Shown one piece after another: positions 1-9,317 of a DNA stretch of 64,000 nucleotides. The stretch comes from Candidatus Desulfosporosinus nitrosoreducens (lineage in GTDB: Bacteria; Bacillota; Desulfitobacteriia; Desulfitobacteriales; Desulfitobacteriaceae). A model generated the notes under the pieces. It worked only from the letters and a program-made list of their open reading frames with translations, did no database searches and was not told where the DNA came from. The position numbers and the translations under genes were made by a program. Numbering within the stretch: the first letter of the stretch is position 1; each line of letters opens with the position of its first letter. The stretch spans positions 1-64,000 of the forward strand of contig NZ_JAVHUW010000051.1 of assembly GCF_030954495.1 (NCBI RefSeq). Reading direction: 5' to 3'.

Positions 1-114
1 TACAATGTCTTTTACAAAACGGTTCCTGAAATCAGAAAAAATGTTAAAGCCTTTCTCAAATCCATAAGCACGAGACCAGAAGCCGTTATTCAAAGGCTAT
101 GTTGTAAGTTGTAG
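1..114 (+). mobile_element. IS630-family transposase, C-terminal end (cut by window edge)
   Basis: The reading frame is open from base 1 to a TAG at 112-114 and encodes 37 residues. It ends with a FLKSIS stretch followed by VIQRLCCKL, which resembles the usual C-terminus of IS630/Tc1-mariner DDE transposases (family resemblance from memory). The rest of the gene lies outside the window. The AT-rich bases that follow, up to about 145, would hold the right end of the element. I could not define a terminal inverted repeat without the left end. Confidence 0.6.
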
Positions 115-169
115 TGAAGAATTAATTCAACTTATATAGTACCCAAATTAAAAATTTTCGTCCTACAGC

Positions 170-772
170 TTATTTTTGTGAATCAAGAATAAACAGAGAT
201 GCATCATGCCCCATGAATAGTTTACTTCCGGTATAAAACGTTTTCGATTGAATCTCCCTATATCCTATTTTGGTCATCATATCAATTAGCTCTCTTTGTT
301 CAAATCCGTTATGAACCATATCTGAAACTACTTTTTCATTTTTATTAAAATCCACAATTAGTAAATGTCCGCTTTCTTCTAGAACCTCATATAGTCTTGA
401 TAAAACTAATTCAACATCCTTAATATGAAGTAAAACCTGAACCATAAAAATATAGTCGGCATGTAAATCCGCAAGACTATCTTTTTCAAAGTCAAAGCAC
501 AATGTAGCCGCCTTCTGTCCATGAGACCCGGAAATTTTTTGTTTTACTTGATTGATCATGTTTGGGGATGTATCCAGAAAAAGCAGCGAATTAAACTCGT
601 TTAACAAGTTCATGCCAACAAGGCCCGTACCGCAGCCAAAATCAATAGCATTCTTGCCTTTAGCATCAACTAAATAGTCACGAATGGCATTTGCTGAAAC
701 CTCAGCAACTTGGATTCTTTCAGGCGTGTCATATGTATTCGCTATTATTTCGAATTTATCCGTATTCCCCAT
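170..772 (-). CDS. class I SAM-dependent methyltransferase
   Basis: The protein has 200 residues. A Rossmann-type SAM site is visible near residues 45-60 (AIDFGCGTGLVG, motif I), followed by an acidic post-I residue (LFLDTSPNM) and motif IV (DYIFMVQVLLH). This matches small UbiE/Methyltransf_11-type enzymes, and the substrate cannot be read from the sequence. I chose ATG 772 because a GGAG stands 8 bases before it. A GTG three codons upstream overlaps that Shine-Dalgarno. The gene stands alone, between an IS fragment downstream and the antiporter gene about 200 bases upstream. The 782-982 gap shows no recognisable element. Confidence 0.8.
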   Translation of the reverse strand: MGNTDKFEIIANTYDTPERIQVAEVSANAIRDYLVDAKGKNAIDFGCGTGLVGMNLLNEFNSLLFLDTSPNMINQVKQKISGSHGQKAATLCFDFEKDSLADLHADYIFMVQVLLHIKDVELVLSRLYEVLEESGHLLIVDFNKNEKVVSDMVHNGFEQRELIDMMTKIGYREIQSKTFYTGSKLFMGHDASLFILDSQK

Positions 773-982
773 GATTACCACTCCAATCTCTCTTCCTAAA
801 GATTCAATCTTATCTGTTTTATCTCTTCAAAGATCACTTTGTCACCTAAGCTCGATAATCCATCACAAATTCATTTTAGCAAGGTTTATACTGGTCAACA
901 AGCAAACCATTTTCGGATGCTTTGAACAGTCAAGAAATACCTCTGGCAACCGTCAGACCTGGGCGGAACAAAAGTCCGGGTT

Positions 983-3013
983 TTATTCATATTCATACAA
1001 AATGATACTCTCAATGTAGTTTGTAAATCTCCTCAGTTCCTTCTCCTGCTCTGAGCTTATTTCGCCGGCTTCATACATTCTGCGCACTTCAGAACGCTCC
1101 GCGTCCAACACTTTAAACCGCAATTCTTCCTTTTGTACTTCAAACCTGTCGTTATACTGGTCGCCTGTAAGTTTAAATCTCTGCAGCATTTTTTCATAGT
1201 CCAGAAGTACAGCATAAACATACTCCGGCTGTTCCTGTGTCTTGGCATATTCCGCCAAACCCGCAACGGCTGCCCGCATAGAGCCTATCTGGATGTCCCT
1301 GACAAAATGCAGATTGTCTAAGCCTGAGCTGTCATTCTTGTGCTGTTTACCGCTCAAGCGGCCAAAATTGCGCAGGGTTCGTTTTAAGAAAACCTTTGTT
1401 TCGAAAGGTAAATTACTGTTCAGGGCTTCTTCCCGATAATCAAGAAATTGAGTCAGAGTATCGAAAACCGTTATATCGATTTCGTCCTTGGCCAAACGAT
1501 TGCCGATGTACTTTCTTTGCAGGTTTAAAGCCAGTAAGCGCGCCTCATTGATCTTCTTGTTATAGTGTGCCGCATGCTGCTCGGAAGAGTTCTGCCCCGA
1601 AAGATTCCTCTGAAAACTGGCGGTATATTCGTTTATCAGTTGCACGGCCGCAAACTCATTTTCCCCATTGGTTTCCGCTTTGATTTTTTTAATTGCCGAC
1701 AGCAGGAGTTTATTCTTGGCCCAGGTCAAATCTCCACGCTCCCCGGTCTCTCCGGCAGGTGCTTCCTTTTTGCAGAGCAAGGGTAAAAACAGGGTTGCCA
1801 GAATTAAGAGCAGAAGAATGACCCCCGCCGCAATAAAAATAAGCAGCGGACGCTCCGGAAATGTTTCTCCGTTGCCTAAAAAATAGGGCACGGTAAGGAC
1901 GCCGGCCATGGTCACCGCACCGCGCACACCGGCCAGGGTTGTGATCAGGGCTGTCTTTATTTCCGGCTTTTCAGCACCGCTTTTTTTCCGGAAATAATAA
2001 TTATAGGCTTTGGTCGCCAAGGACCAGATAAAGCGGATGGCAAGAATGGCAAGCCCGATCACCGTTACATAACCAAAAGCCAGCCCATTGCCCATATCGG
2101 GACTGGAAAGGATATCAACCATGGCCGAGGGAATATTCATCCCTAATAATAAAAACACAAAGCCATTTAAAACAAACAAAACCATCGACCAGGTGTTTTC
2201 TGTGAGCAGCTGTTCCTCAGCTATGTAGGTTTCCGTATGTTCTCTGACAACAGAGTGGATGATTCCGGCAGTTACAACGGCAATGACTCCCGAAGCGTGC
2301 AGAATATCCTCGGTAACGATATAGACGCCAAAGGGAGTCAGAATCTGCAGCAGCGAATGGAACACCGGATCGCTTATCCCGTTATTGCGCAGTCTGAAGC
2401 GAACGAAAATTATCAGCAGACCGAGGAATACCCCGGCAGCAGCCCCAATCAGGAAGGTATAAGAAAAATTCAGGACCGCCTCCCTGAGCGAAAAATATCC
2501 GGTGACAGCCGCTGCTATGGCATAGTTAAAGGCTACGAGACCGGAGGCATCATTGATCAGCGATTCTCCCCTTACGAGAACCATCACCTTCTCCGGTACC
2601 CTTATCCTTTTGGCAATGCCATTGACAGCGACCGGGTCCGTCGGCGACAGAATCGCTGCCAGAGCCAAGGCGCCAGCGATTTGAATACCGGGTATGAGCT
2701 GGTTAATTAAATAGCCGCAAAGTACCGTGGTCAGTATGACAAGGATGAAAGCATTGCCAAAGATCTGAGACCTCATTCCCCATAATTCTTCCCGCGAGAA
2801 ATGCCGGCCATCATTATACAAAAGCGGCGCCACAAATAATAGCAAAAACCATTCCGCGCCGATTTCAAAAGTATAATTGCCCGTGATAAGCGCTGCAATG
2901 ATTCCAAGGACAATTTGAGTCAGTGCCGTAGGGATAAAGGGAATATAATGACCGACAATATTGGATATCAGAAGTCCAAGCAGCAATAATAAGACAATAG
3001 TCAATAAATCCAT
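983..3013 (-). CDS. Na+/H+ antiporter, CPA1 (NhaP/NhaG-type)
   Basis: A 676-residue protein of the monovalent cation:proton antiporter-1 family, which exchanges cytoplasmic Na+ (or K+/Li+) for H+. About 12 membrane segments fill residues 1-420. They include the family's ion-site motif SPTDPVAV, then RGESLINDASGLV, and later GVRGAVTMAG. A hydrophilic tail of about 250 residues follows. It is rich in charged helices (EEALNS, KEELRFKV, SSEQEKELRR), as in NhaG/NhaP proteins with regulatory cytosolic tails. The start has GGAGG 8 bases upstream. It is probably transcribed alone. Ion preference is not evident from the sequence. Confidence 0.88.
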   Translation of the reverse strand: MDLLTIVLLLLLGLLISNIVGHYIPFIPTALTQIVLGIIAALITGNYTFEIGAEWFLLLFVAPLLYNDGRHFSREELWGMRSQIFGNAFILVILTTVLCGYLINQLIPGIQIAGALALAAILSPTDPVAVNGIAKRIRVPEKVMVLVRGESLINDASGLVAFNYAIAAAVTGYFSLREAVLNFSYTFLIGAAAGVFLGLLIIFVRFRLRNNGISDPVFHSLLQILTPFGVYIVTEDILHASGVIAVVTAGIIHSVVREHTETYIAEEQLLTENTWSMVLFVLNGFVFLLLGMNIPSAMVDILSSPDMGNGLAFGYVTVIGLAILAIRFIWSLATKAYNYYFRKKSGAEKPEIKTALITTLAGVRGAVTMAGVLTVPYFLGNGETFPERPLLIFIAAGVILLLLILATLFLPLLCKKEAPAGETGERGDLTWAKNKLLLSAIKKIKAETNGENEFAAVQLINEYTASFQRNLSGQNSSEQHAAHYNKKINEARLLALNLQRKYIGNRLAKDEIDITVFDTLTQFLDYREEALNSNLPFETKVFLKRTLRNFGRLSGKQHKNDSSGLDNLHFVRDIQIGSMRAAVAGLAEYAKTQEQPEYVYAVLLDYEKMLQRFKLTGDQYNDRFEVQKEELRFKVLDAERSEVRRMYEAGEISSEQEKELRRFTNYIESIILYEYE

Positions 3014-3173
3014 GATTTTGTCCTCCGCTTATAGTATTAACGGCCGGGTAAGTATTTAATGCCGGAGACACTTATAACTTTTGTCTATTATAAATGCTCC
3101 GGCTGTTTCAAACTTCTTATTTTACTATTCCGGAAATCCGATCGTTTTTGAACCGTTATCTCCCTGGGCTAAT

Positions 3174-5024
3174 TTAGGCCGCCTCAAACTGATTGTTATA
3201 GAGATCGGCATAAAACCCTTTCCTGGCCAGCAGCTCCTCGTGGCTTCCGCTTTCGATAATATCGCCGTCCTCCATGACCAGAATAAGATCGGCATTTTTG
3301 ATCGTGGACAGCCGGTGAGCAATGACAAAGGATGTTCTTCCCACCGTGAGCTGATCCATCGCCGCCTGTACCATCCGTTCCGTCCGGGTATCCACCGAAC
3401 TTGTCGCTTCATCCAGGATTAATAAGGGGGCATCTTGGATCATCGCTCTGGCTATAGTCAGGAGCTGCTTCTGTCCTTCGGAAAGACTTGCCTTATCATT
3501 AAGCAGGGTGTCATAGCCTTGGGGCAACGTCTTGATAAAATGATGCAGCCCAACGGTTTGGCAGGCTTTGACGACCTCTTCCTCAGTAACCCCCTGCTTG
3601 CTGTAGATGATGTTATCCCTTATCGTGCCCTCAAAAAGCCAGGTGTCCTGCAATACCATGCTGAACTGAGCATGGACATCTTCTCTTGGTATTTCATGAA
3701 TAGGAACACCATCGATACAGATTTCTCCCGCATCCAACTCATAGAATCTCATCAGCAGATTGACCATGGTTGTCTTTCCCGCTCCTGTCGGTCCAACGAT
3801 GGCCACCTTCTGTCCTGCTTTGATCTTCGCTGAAAAATCATGAATAACCGGCTTATCCGGGGTATAGCCGAATTTAACCTGCTTGAATTCAACTTCCCCT
3901 TGGACACCAACCAGACTGCTTTGTTTTTCCGACTCATTTTCCAGTTCAGCTTCATCCAGGAACTCAAAAACACGCTCACTTGCCGCCGCGGTTCTTTGCA
4001 GATTGTTCATGGCCTGGGCGATCTGGGCCAGCGGTTGGGTAAATAAACGGACATACATCATAAAGGCGACAATGACCCCGAAGGTAATTTTCCCCTCCAC
4101 AGCAAGTGCCGCCCCGACGACACAGACTGCCGCATAGCCCAGGTTTCCCACAAAGTTCATCAGGGGCATCATTAATCCCGACAGAAATTGAGATTTCCAG
4201 GCGCTGCTATAGAGATTGGTGTTGCTCTTTTCGAAGTTTTCCTGCGCCTCCCTGCTGCCATTATAGACCTTGACAACATTATGCCCCGTATAAACCTCTT
4301 CGATCTGCCCGTTGATGCGGCCCAGCTCTTCCTGTTGTTCCCTGAAGTATTTCTGTGATCCTTTCATAATCACTGTCATCAAAACAACCCCGACAACACT
4401 TGCCCCCACGGCAGTCAGAGCCAGAAGCCAGCTATTATAAAACATCATGATCAGAGAACCGATCAGCATGGTCACGGAGGTAATCAGGGTGCCAATACTT
4501 TGATTCAGGGTCTGCCCAATGGCATCCACATCATTGGTGACACGGCTTAAGACATCGCCGTAGCTGGTGGAATCAAAATATTTCAGGGGCAGGCGGTTCA
4601 CTTTCTGTGCAATATCGGTGCGCATCTTCTTGGAAATAATCTGGGTCACCGTTGCCATGATCAGACTCTGCAGATAATTCAAAAGCAGGGAGACGCCATA
4701 AAATACGACCAGTATCCAGGCAATCTTCGACACCGCATTCAGATCAATACTTCCCAGCACCGGCTTTCCTTGGATCATGGCCGGAAGACCTTGCATGATC
4801 TCGTTGGTTAAATCTTTTAATTTGTCCGGTCCGATAATCTGCAGCACCGTTCCGACTGCCGCCGCTATCAAGGCAATGGCTATGGCCGGCAAATAGTTCC
4901 GGCAGTAACCTAACAGTTTGGTCATCGTTCTCTGGAAATTTTGCGGATTTTCCACTGCTCCGCCCAGAGGGTTTCTGCCCATGGGGCCACCCTGCGAAGT
5001 TTGTTTTACTCTTGGTTCACTCAT
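3174..5024 (-). CDS. heterodimeric multidrug ABC exporter, subunit with canonical Walker B (BmrD/YheH/LmrD type)
   Basis: A 616-residue half-transporter with six membrane helices (residues about 45-330) and an ATPase domain. The Walker A is GPTGAGKTT, the Walker B is LLILDEATSSVD with the catalytic Glu present, and the H-loop is AHRLST. Its signature loop reads LSEGQ rather than LSGGQ. The ATG start overlaps the stop of the upstream subunit gene in an ATGA, so the two are translationally coupled. In this family the two halves form one export channel with one active and one degenerate ATP site. The Glu-bearing Walker B here together with the intact LSGGQ-type loop of the partner should form the active site. 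Substrates are probably hydrophobic drugs or lipids. MarR control is inferred from the gene next door. Confidence 0.9.
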   Translation of the reverse strand: MSEPRVKQTSQGGPMGRNPLGGAVENPQNFQRTMTKLLGYCRNYLPAIAIALIAAAVGTVLQIIGPDKLKDLTNEIMQGLPAMIQGKPVLGSIDLNAVSKIAWILVVFYGVSLLLNYLQSLIMATVTQIISKKMRTDIAQKVNRLPLKYFDSTSYGDVLSRVTNDVDAIGQTLNQSIGTLITSVTMLIGSLIMMFYNSWLLALTAVGASVVGVVLMTVIMKGSQKYFREQQEELGRINGQIEEVYTGHNVVKVYNGSREAQENFEKSNTNLYSSAWKSQFLSGLMMPLMNFVGNLGYAAVCVVGAALAVEGKITFGVIVAFMMYVRLFTQPLAQIAQAMNNLQRTAAASERVFEFLDEAELENESEKQSSLVGVQGEVEFKQVKFGYTPDKPVIHDFSAKIKAGQKVAIVGPTGAGKTTMVNLLMRFYELDAGEICIDGVPIHEIPREDVHAQFSMVLQDTWLFEGTIRDNIIYSKQGVTEEEVVKACQTVGLHHFIKTLPQGYDTLLNDKASLSEGQKQLLTIARAMIQDAPLLILDEATSSVDTRTERMVQAAMDQLTVGRTSFVIAHRLSTIKNADLILVMEDGDIIESGSHEELLARKGFYADLYNNQFEAA

Positions 5025-6781
5025 GATATCAATTCCTCCTCACTTAACTGGGACATGGCTATTTCTTTATAAACCTCACAGGTCTTCAGCAGCTCTTGGT
5101 GAGTGCCTGTGCCCACGACTTTACCTTCATCCAGAACAATAATCTGATCCGCATCTATAATCGTACCGATGCGTTGGGCTACAATCAGGCTGGTTACTCC
5201 CGCTGTCTCTTTTTTCAGCGCGGAGCGGAGTATCCGGTCCGTCTTATAATCCAGGGCCGAGAAGCTATCATCAAAAATATAAATTTCCGGTTGGCGGCAA
5301 ACTGCACGAGCTATCGCTAACCGCTGCTTCTGACCTCCTGAGACATTCGTCCCGCCCTGAGAGATATCCGCTTCATATTGCTTGGCCATTTTTTCGACAA
5401 AATCGCTGCCCTGGGCAATTCTTACCGCAGACTCGATTTCTTCAGGCAGCGGTTTTTCCTTGCCGTTGTCACCGTAACCCACATTACTGCTGACTGTTCC
5501 CCGAAACATGACTGCTTTCTGCGGAACATAGCCAATCTTATTGTGCAGGGCTTCCTGGTTGTATTCCTTCACATTGATGCCATCGACCAGGACTTCCCCC
5601 CCGCTAGCATCATAAAATCTGGGAATCAGGCTGATCAGCGTGCTCTTGCCGCTGCCGGTGGAACCGATCAAGGCAACGGTCTCCCCTTTCTTAGCCGTAA
5701 AGCTGATATTTTCCAGAACATAATCGGAAGCTCCCGGATACTTAAAACTGACATTGCGGAATTCAACCTGTCCTTCCATCCCCGGTTTCCCCGCTTTGAC
5801 CTGTCCGTCGCTCATGGCCGGTTCCGTTTCCAAGACTTCATTGATCCGTTTGGCCGAGACGAAAGCTCTGGGCAGCAGTATAAAAATCATCACCAGCATC
5901 ATGAAGGACATGATCACCTGCATGGCATAAGAAGAAAACACAACCATGTTGGAAAAGAGGGTCAAACGGTCCACGGCCTCCGCTCCGTTAATGAGATAAG
6001 CCCCAATCCAGTAAACCGCCAGGGACAATCCGCTCATCAAGGCTGTCAGCGTCGGCATCATCACAGCCATGCCGCGGTTGGTGTAGAGCTGGGCAGCCGT
6101 TAATTCTTCGTTGGCATTGGCAAACTTTTCTTCCTGGTAGTCTTCGGCATTGTAGGCTCTGACCACCCGTAATCCGGTCAGATTCTCTCTTGTGACACGG
6201 TTCAGATGATCAATCAGGACCTGCATTTTTTTAAACTTGGGCAGGACAAACATCATAATCAGAGCGATTACGACAGCCATAATTCCTACGGTTACCCCGG
6301 TAGCGGCCGTCCACTCGAACCCTTTGCCCGCAATTTTGGTCATGGCCCAGACGACCATGATAGGGGCCTTGATGACTATCTGCAACCCCATCGTAATCAG
6401 CAGCTGAACCTGAGTAATATCATTCGTGGAGCGGGTGATCAGGCTATCAGTGGAAAAACGGTTGATTTCTTCCATGGAGAAAGAATCGACCTTGGCAAAC
6501 AACAGGCTTCTCAGCCGCTGGGAAAAGGAAGCTGCAATTCTGGCGGCAAAAAATCCTACCACGACAGCGGCTGCCAGACTGCCCAGGGCACAAAGCATCA
6601 TCTTGCCCCCGGCCAGCCAGATGTCTGACATGTCACTTCCCGCTGTCTGGGTGAGTTTGGTAATCTCGGACATATAATCCGGAAGTTTCAAATCCAGCCA
6701 GACCTGTGTTACGATGAAGGCCAGGCTGGCGAATACCTGAAGCCACTCTCTCGTTTTCAGACGTTTTAATAATTGAATCAC
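5021..6781 (-). CDS. heterodimeric multidrug ABC exporter, subunit with degenerate catalytic residue (BmrC/YheI/LmrC type)
   Basis: A 586-residue half-transporter: six membrane helices, then an ATPase domain with Walker A GSTGSGKS and signature VSGGQKQR. Its Walker B, IYIFDDSFSALD, has Asp where the catalytic Glu normally stands. This is the hallmark of the degenerate half in heterodimeric exporters such as BmrCD and LmrCD. The start is GTG at 6781 with AAAGGAGG in front. It is first in the exporter pair and reads directly into the second subunit. A putative MarR operator lies 30-50 bases upstream, and marR (6870-7298) is about 90 bases upstream on the same strand. Confidence 0.9.
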   Translation of the reverse strand: MIQLLKRLKTREWLQVFASLAFIVTQVWLDLKLPDYMSEITKLTQTAGSDMSDIWLAGGKMMLCALGSLAAAVVVGFFAARIAASFSQRLRSLLFAKVDSFSMEEINRFSTDSLITRSTNDITQVQLLITMGLQIVIKAPIMVVWAMTKIAGKGFEWTAATGVTVGIMAVVIALIMMFVLPKFKKMQVLIDHLNRVTRENLTGLRVVRAYNAEDYQEEKFANANEELTAAQLYTNRGMAVMMPTLTALMSGLSLAVYWIGAYLINGAEAVDRLTLFSNMVVFSSYAMQVIMSFMMLVMIFILLPRAFVSAKRINEVLETEPAMSDGQVKAGKPGMEGQVEFRNVSFKYPGASDYVLENISFTAKKGETVALIGSTGSGKSTLISLIPRFYDASGGEVLVDGINVKEYNQEALHNKIGYVPQKAVMFRGTVSSNVGYGDNGKEKPLPEEIESAVRIAQGSDFVEKMAKQYEADISQGGTNVSGGQKQRLAIARAVCRQPEIYIFDDSFSALDYKTDRILRSALKKETAGVTSLIVAQRIGTIIDADQIIVLDEGKVVGTGTHQELLKTCEVYKEIAMSQLSEEELIS

Positions 6782-6811
6782 GGTTTTTCCTCCTTTTATA
6801 AACCATATTAC

Positions 6812-6831
6812 ATACTAATACTATTAGGTAT
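6812..6831. promoter_or_regulatory. putative MarR operator before the ABC exporter genes
   Basis: ATACTAATA and TATTAGGTAT form an inverted repeat (the second arm reads ATACCTAATA on the other strand, one base longer). It is 31 bases upstream of the exporter's GTG. The right arm is nearly identical to TGTTAGGTAT and TGTTAAGTAT in front of marR itself. The shared motif at both promoters supports MarR binding. This is inference from sequence only. Confidence 0.5.
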
Positions 6832-6869
6832 CTGCGGTAAGAGATGCAGTCATGGGTCATGACTGCAGA

Positions 6870-7298
6870 TTAGATAAAATCTTCCGGGCTTTTCTCAGCA
6901 AGTTTTTTCATAATCCGGATGTACTCTTTGGCGTCGTCTTCCCCGAGATATTGCAGCATCTTGGTTATATGGCTCATAATCATTTGATGATGCTCGTGGA
7001 CACGCTCTCTTCCGGCAGCCGTTAAATCAATCAAAATCCTTCTGCGGTCTTCGGCGTCAATCCGGCGTGAAATCAGCCCTTTTCCTTCCAAACTGTTAAG
7101 GACTGCGGCAATCCTGGCTGAAGTGGTTCCCATGGCATGACTGATATCACTGGGAATCACATTTCCTTCATGTTCGGAAATATAGGAGAGGACAAAATTT
7201 TCACCATGCACGGAATCACTAAGCTGCTTCTGAGGATTTCTGCCCCGCATCTGATACATGACTGCCAAAAGATCACGCGCTAAACGTTCATAATCCAT
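6870..7298 (-). CDS. MarR-family transcriptional regulator
   Basis: A 142-residue winged-helix regulator. The DNA-binding part spans about residues 45-100 (SDISHAMGTTSARIAAVLNS as recognition helix, then EGKGLISR and the wing DAEDRRRILIDLT), which is typical of MarR. The start is set at ATG 7298, which follows AGAAGGTG; a TTG seven codons upstream overlaps this Shine-Dalgarno. It lies upstream of the ABC exporter genes on the same strand. The likely role is a ligand-released repressor of itself and the exporter. The ligand is unknown. Confidence 0.85.
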   Translation of the reverse strand: MDYERLARDLLAVMYQMRGRNPQKQLSDSVHGENFVLSYISEHEGNVIPSDISHAMGTTSARIAAVLNSLEGKGLISRRIDAEDRRRILIDLTAAGRERVHEHHQMIMSHITKMLQYLGEDDAKEYIRIMKKLAEKSPEDFI

Positions 7299-7328
7299 TT
7301 TTTTCACCTTCTTGAGCAAACTATTTTG

Positions 7329-7361
7329 CTAACAATGTTAAGTATATATACTGTTAGGTAT
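7329..7361. promoter_or_regulatory. putative autoregulatory operator of marR
   Basis: TGTTAAGTAT (7336-7345) and TGTTAGGTAT (7352-7361) are direct near-repeats 16 bases apart, within 65 bases upstream of the marR start. CTAACA (7329-7334) and TGTTAG (7352-7357) also form an inverted pair. The same decamer type occurs before the exporter genes at 6822-6831. Confidence 0.45.
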
Positions 7362-7657
7362 TTTGTCAACGCGAATTTTTATTGAAACACGCCTGTTAAT
7401 ATAAAGGAAGAATAGGACCGTGGCAGTGAATTCAACACCTTTAAATGAAAAATTTCAAATGAAACCTTTAAATTCAACACTGATTAAAATGCCTTTTACG
7501 TTCGTTCATGCTCCATTGAATCCGGCACCTTCAAAGGCCCGTCTACATATTCTATTAACATAGTTATCAAAGAATGGCCTCCCGCTATCATGACAAATTT
7601 AAAGATTAATATTTGGCGGCAATCATTATATATGGTTGCTGTCATTTTTTAGGCTGC
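7362..7657. other. intergenic stretch without a recognised gene
   Basis: About 300 bases between the marR promoter and the small Cys-rich gene. It is AT-rich, with two similar segments (TTCAACACC..TTTAAAT and CCTTTAAATTCAACAC, 7430-7485) in inverted and direct arrangement. I see no convincing coding frame, RNA gene or terminator. Confidence 0.3.
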
Positions 7658-8011
7658 TTATGGAAGCGATGAGGCAGCAGGAGACAATTCTTTTCTGAGA
7701 ATTTCTTGAGGTGGCTCAATTTCATTTGCAATTGTATGTTCAGTAAGTTCGGATAACATTTTTAGTTTTGTATTTATCAATGGTCTCATGCAATTTGGTA
7801 CATGTTCCTGATGTGCTCTGTGAATTGCCACACATTCTTTACAGTTTCCATGATAACGACATACTTTTTTACATGGACAATGGTCCTTATCTTTATATTC
7901 TTCACGAAATTCTGAAGCAAACTCTTCCTGCAAGCGCAATCCTTCTTTTCTGTCACCACGATGAAATGCCTCCATTGCTTCTATTTCCTTGGGATTATTG
8001 TCAATAATCAT
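7658..8011 (-). CDS. small Cys/His-rich hypothetical protein
   Basis: A 117-residue soluble protein. In the middle it carries a compact cluster, CPCKKVCRYHGNCKECVAIH, continued by a further His (HRAHQEH). The five Cys plus several His in about 20 residues suggest a metal (Zn or Fe-S) site. Short proteins with this CPCK..C..HG.C..C pattern are common in Clostridia and have no assigned function that I know. ATG 8011 is preferred over the ATG seven codons upstream because AAGGGA precedes it at about 12 bases. It is monocistronic by its surroundings. Confidence 0.65.
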   Translation of the reverse strand: MIIDNNPKEIEAMEAFHRGDRKEGLRLQEEFASEFREEYKDKDHCPCKKVCRYHGNCKECVAIHRAHQEHVPNCMRPLINTKLKMLSELTEHTIANEIEPPQEILRKELSPAASSLP

Positions 8012-8143
8012 AATAAAAAATTTTCCCTTCAAATTATTATTTATTGAACTGTTTTAACTCCTTCTTATGTCGTCTATAGTCCAATATATTTGAACTTAAT
8101 GGCTTTTTATGGATTGCCGGTGCTTTTTACATTATTTAATATT

Positions 8144-9307
8144 TTAAGCTGTAACCGGTCGGTCATCAATTAATCCTATCGCCATAACTCCCCCTATCAC
8201 ACTCACTATCGCGGTCACAAGGTAACTCCAAAGAAGGCCCATACTATCGCCAAGTACTCCGGTTAAAAATGGACCAACGAACATCCCAACACCATACATA
8301 GCTTGGAAAAATCCCATGATAGTTGCTCTTTGCTTAGAATCCTCATTTTTCACACTCAGACCCATAAGGAGAGGAAAAACAAGGCCTCTGCCAAATCCAC
8401 CAATAAACTGTGAAACATATAATACGTTGATATTCCTGATGAATGGAATTGTAGCTGCAGATAATGCGCCTAATATAAAACCAAAAGCAATTGTGTTTTT
8501 TTCTCCGAACTTTTTCGTAAAAAAAGTTCCGCTCAGTGCAGAGGAGATAATTCCTGGCAGCGTTGCAACTGCTGTTAAAATACCTAAGTCAAAATCTGAA
8601 GCGCCAAGCCTTTTCGCTGCAATAGGAGTAAAGCCAAGAACTGTAGCATATGAAATCAATTGTGACAGCACTCCCAGAAATGTTATCAATAGTAAGTGGT
8701 GGGTAAGTCTTATAGAAATCTTAGAGCTCGATCCATTTTGATTCATAAGCGATTCATCCTTTTTTTCCACGACTCCCAAGCTGAGTAAAATACCAATAAC
8801 CGCCCCGAGTGCAGAAAGAAGGAAGGAATAATTAGCTCCAAATATTTGGGCAACTATCCCTCCAAGTATCATGGCTGCCATTTGCCCGAGATTATTAAAT
8901 GAATTAAGAATACCTACTGCTTTTGTTACCTCTGCCGAATCAAAATAGGACGAAAATAAAATTGTATAAATAACCCACATCGAAGCTGATAGTCCGGCCA
9001 GTGCGCGAAAAAAAAGTAAAGATGATACACTATGGATATACCATGCTCCCATACTGCTTATAAGAGATAATATCAAGCCTGAAATAACGAAAGGTTTACG
9101 GTACTTTAGCTTGTCAGATAAAAAACCAATTGGAATACGTGCGAGGCATTGCATTAATCCGTATGAACCTAAAATTAGTCCGACCATTTTCAAAGACGCG
9201 CCCATAGACTCCGCATAGGGCGACAGAATTGGTACATAAGTATAGAGTGAAAACCAATAAAAGCTTGTAACAACGCAAAAAAGAGTTGTTCTATGGAAAT
9301 TTCTCAT
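8144..9307 (-). CDS. MFS transporter
   Basis: A 387-residue, 12-helix major facilitator. The loop 2-3 signature is visible as GFLSDKLKYRKP at about residues 60-75. It begins 10 bases after the stop of the GntR gene upstream and is the last gene of the 8-15 kb catabolic cluster. That position makes it a candidate uptake or efflux system for the cluster's substrate or product. The substrate cannot be inferred, and the subfamily resembles general drug/organic-acid MFS proteins. Confidence 0.8.
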   Translation of the reverse strand: MRNFHRTTLFCVVTSFYWFSLYTYVPILSPYAESMGASLKMVGLILGSYGLMQCLARIPIGFLSDKLKYRKPFVISGLILSLISSMGAWYIHSVSSLLFFRALAGLSASMWVIYTILFSSYFDSAEVTKAVGILNSFNNLGQMAAMILGGIVAQIFGANYSFLLSALGAVIGILLSLGVVEKKDESLMNQNGSSSKISIRLTHHLLLITFLGVLSQLISYATVLGFTPIAAKRLGASDFDLGILTAVATLPGIISSALSGTFFTKKFGEKNTIAFGFILGALSAATIPFIRNINVLYVSQFIGGFGRGLVFPLLMGLSVKNEDSKQRATIMGFFQAMYGVGMFVGPFLTGVLGDSMGLLWSYLVTAIVSVIGGVMAIGLIDDRPVTA

Positions 9308-9317
9308 GATAATCTCA

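Noticed and set aside
5378..6103. 241-codon open frame on the plus strand
   Set aside because: It is a shadow of the ABC exporter gene on the minus strand, whose domain motifs are complete.
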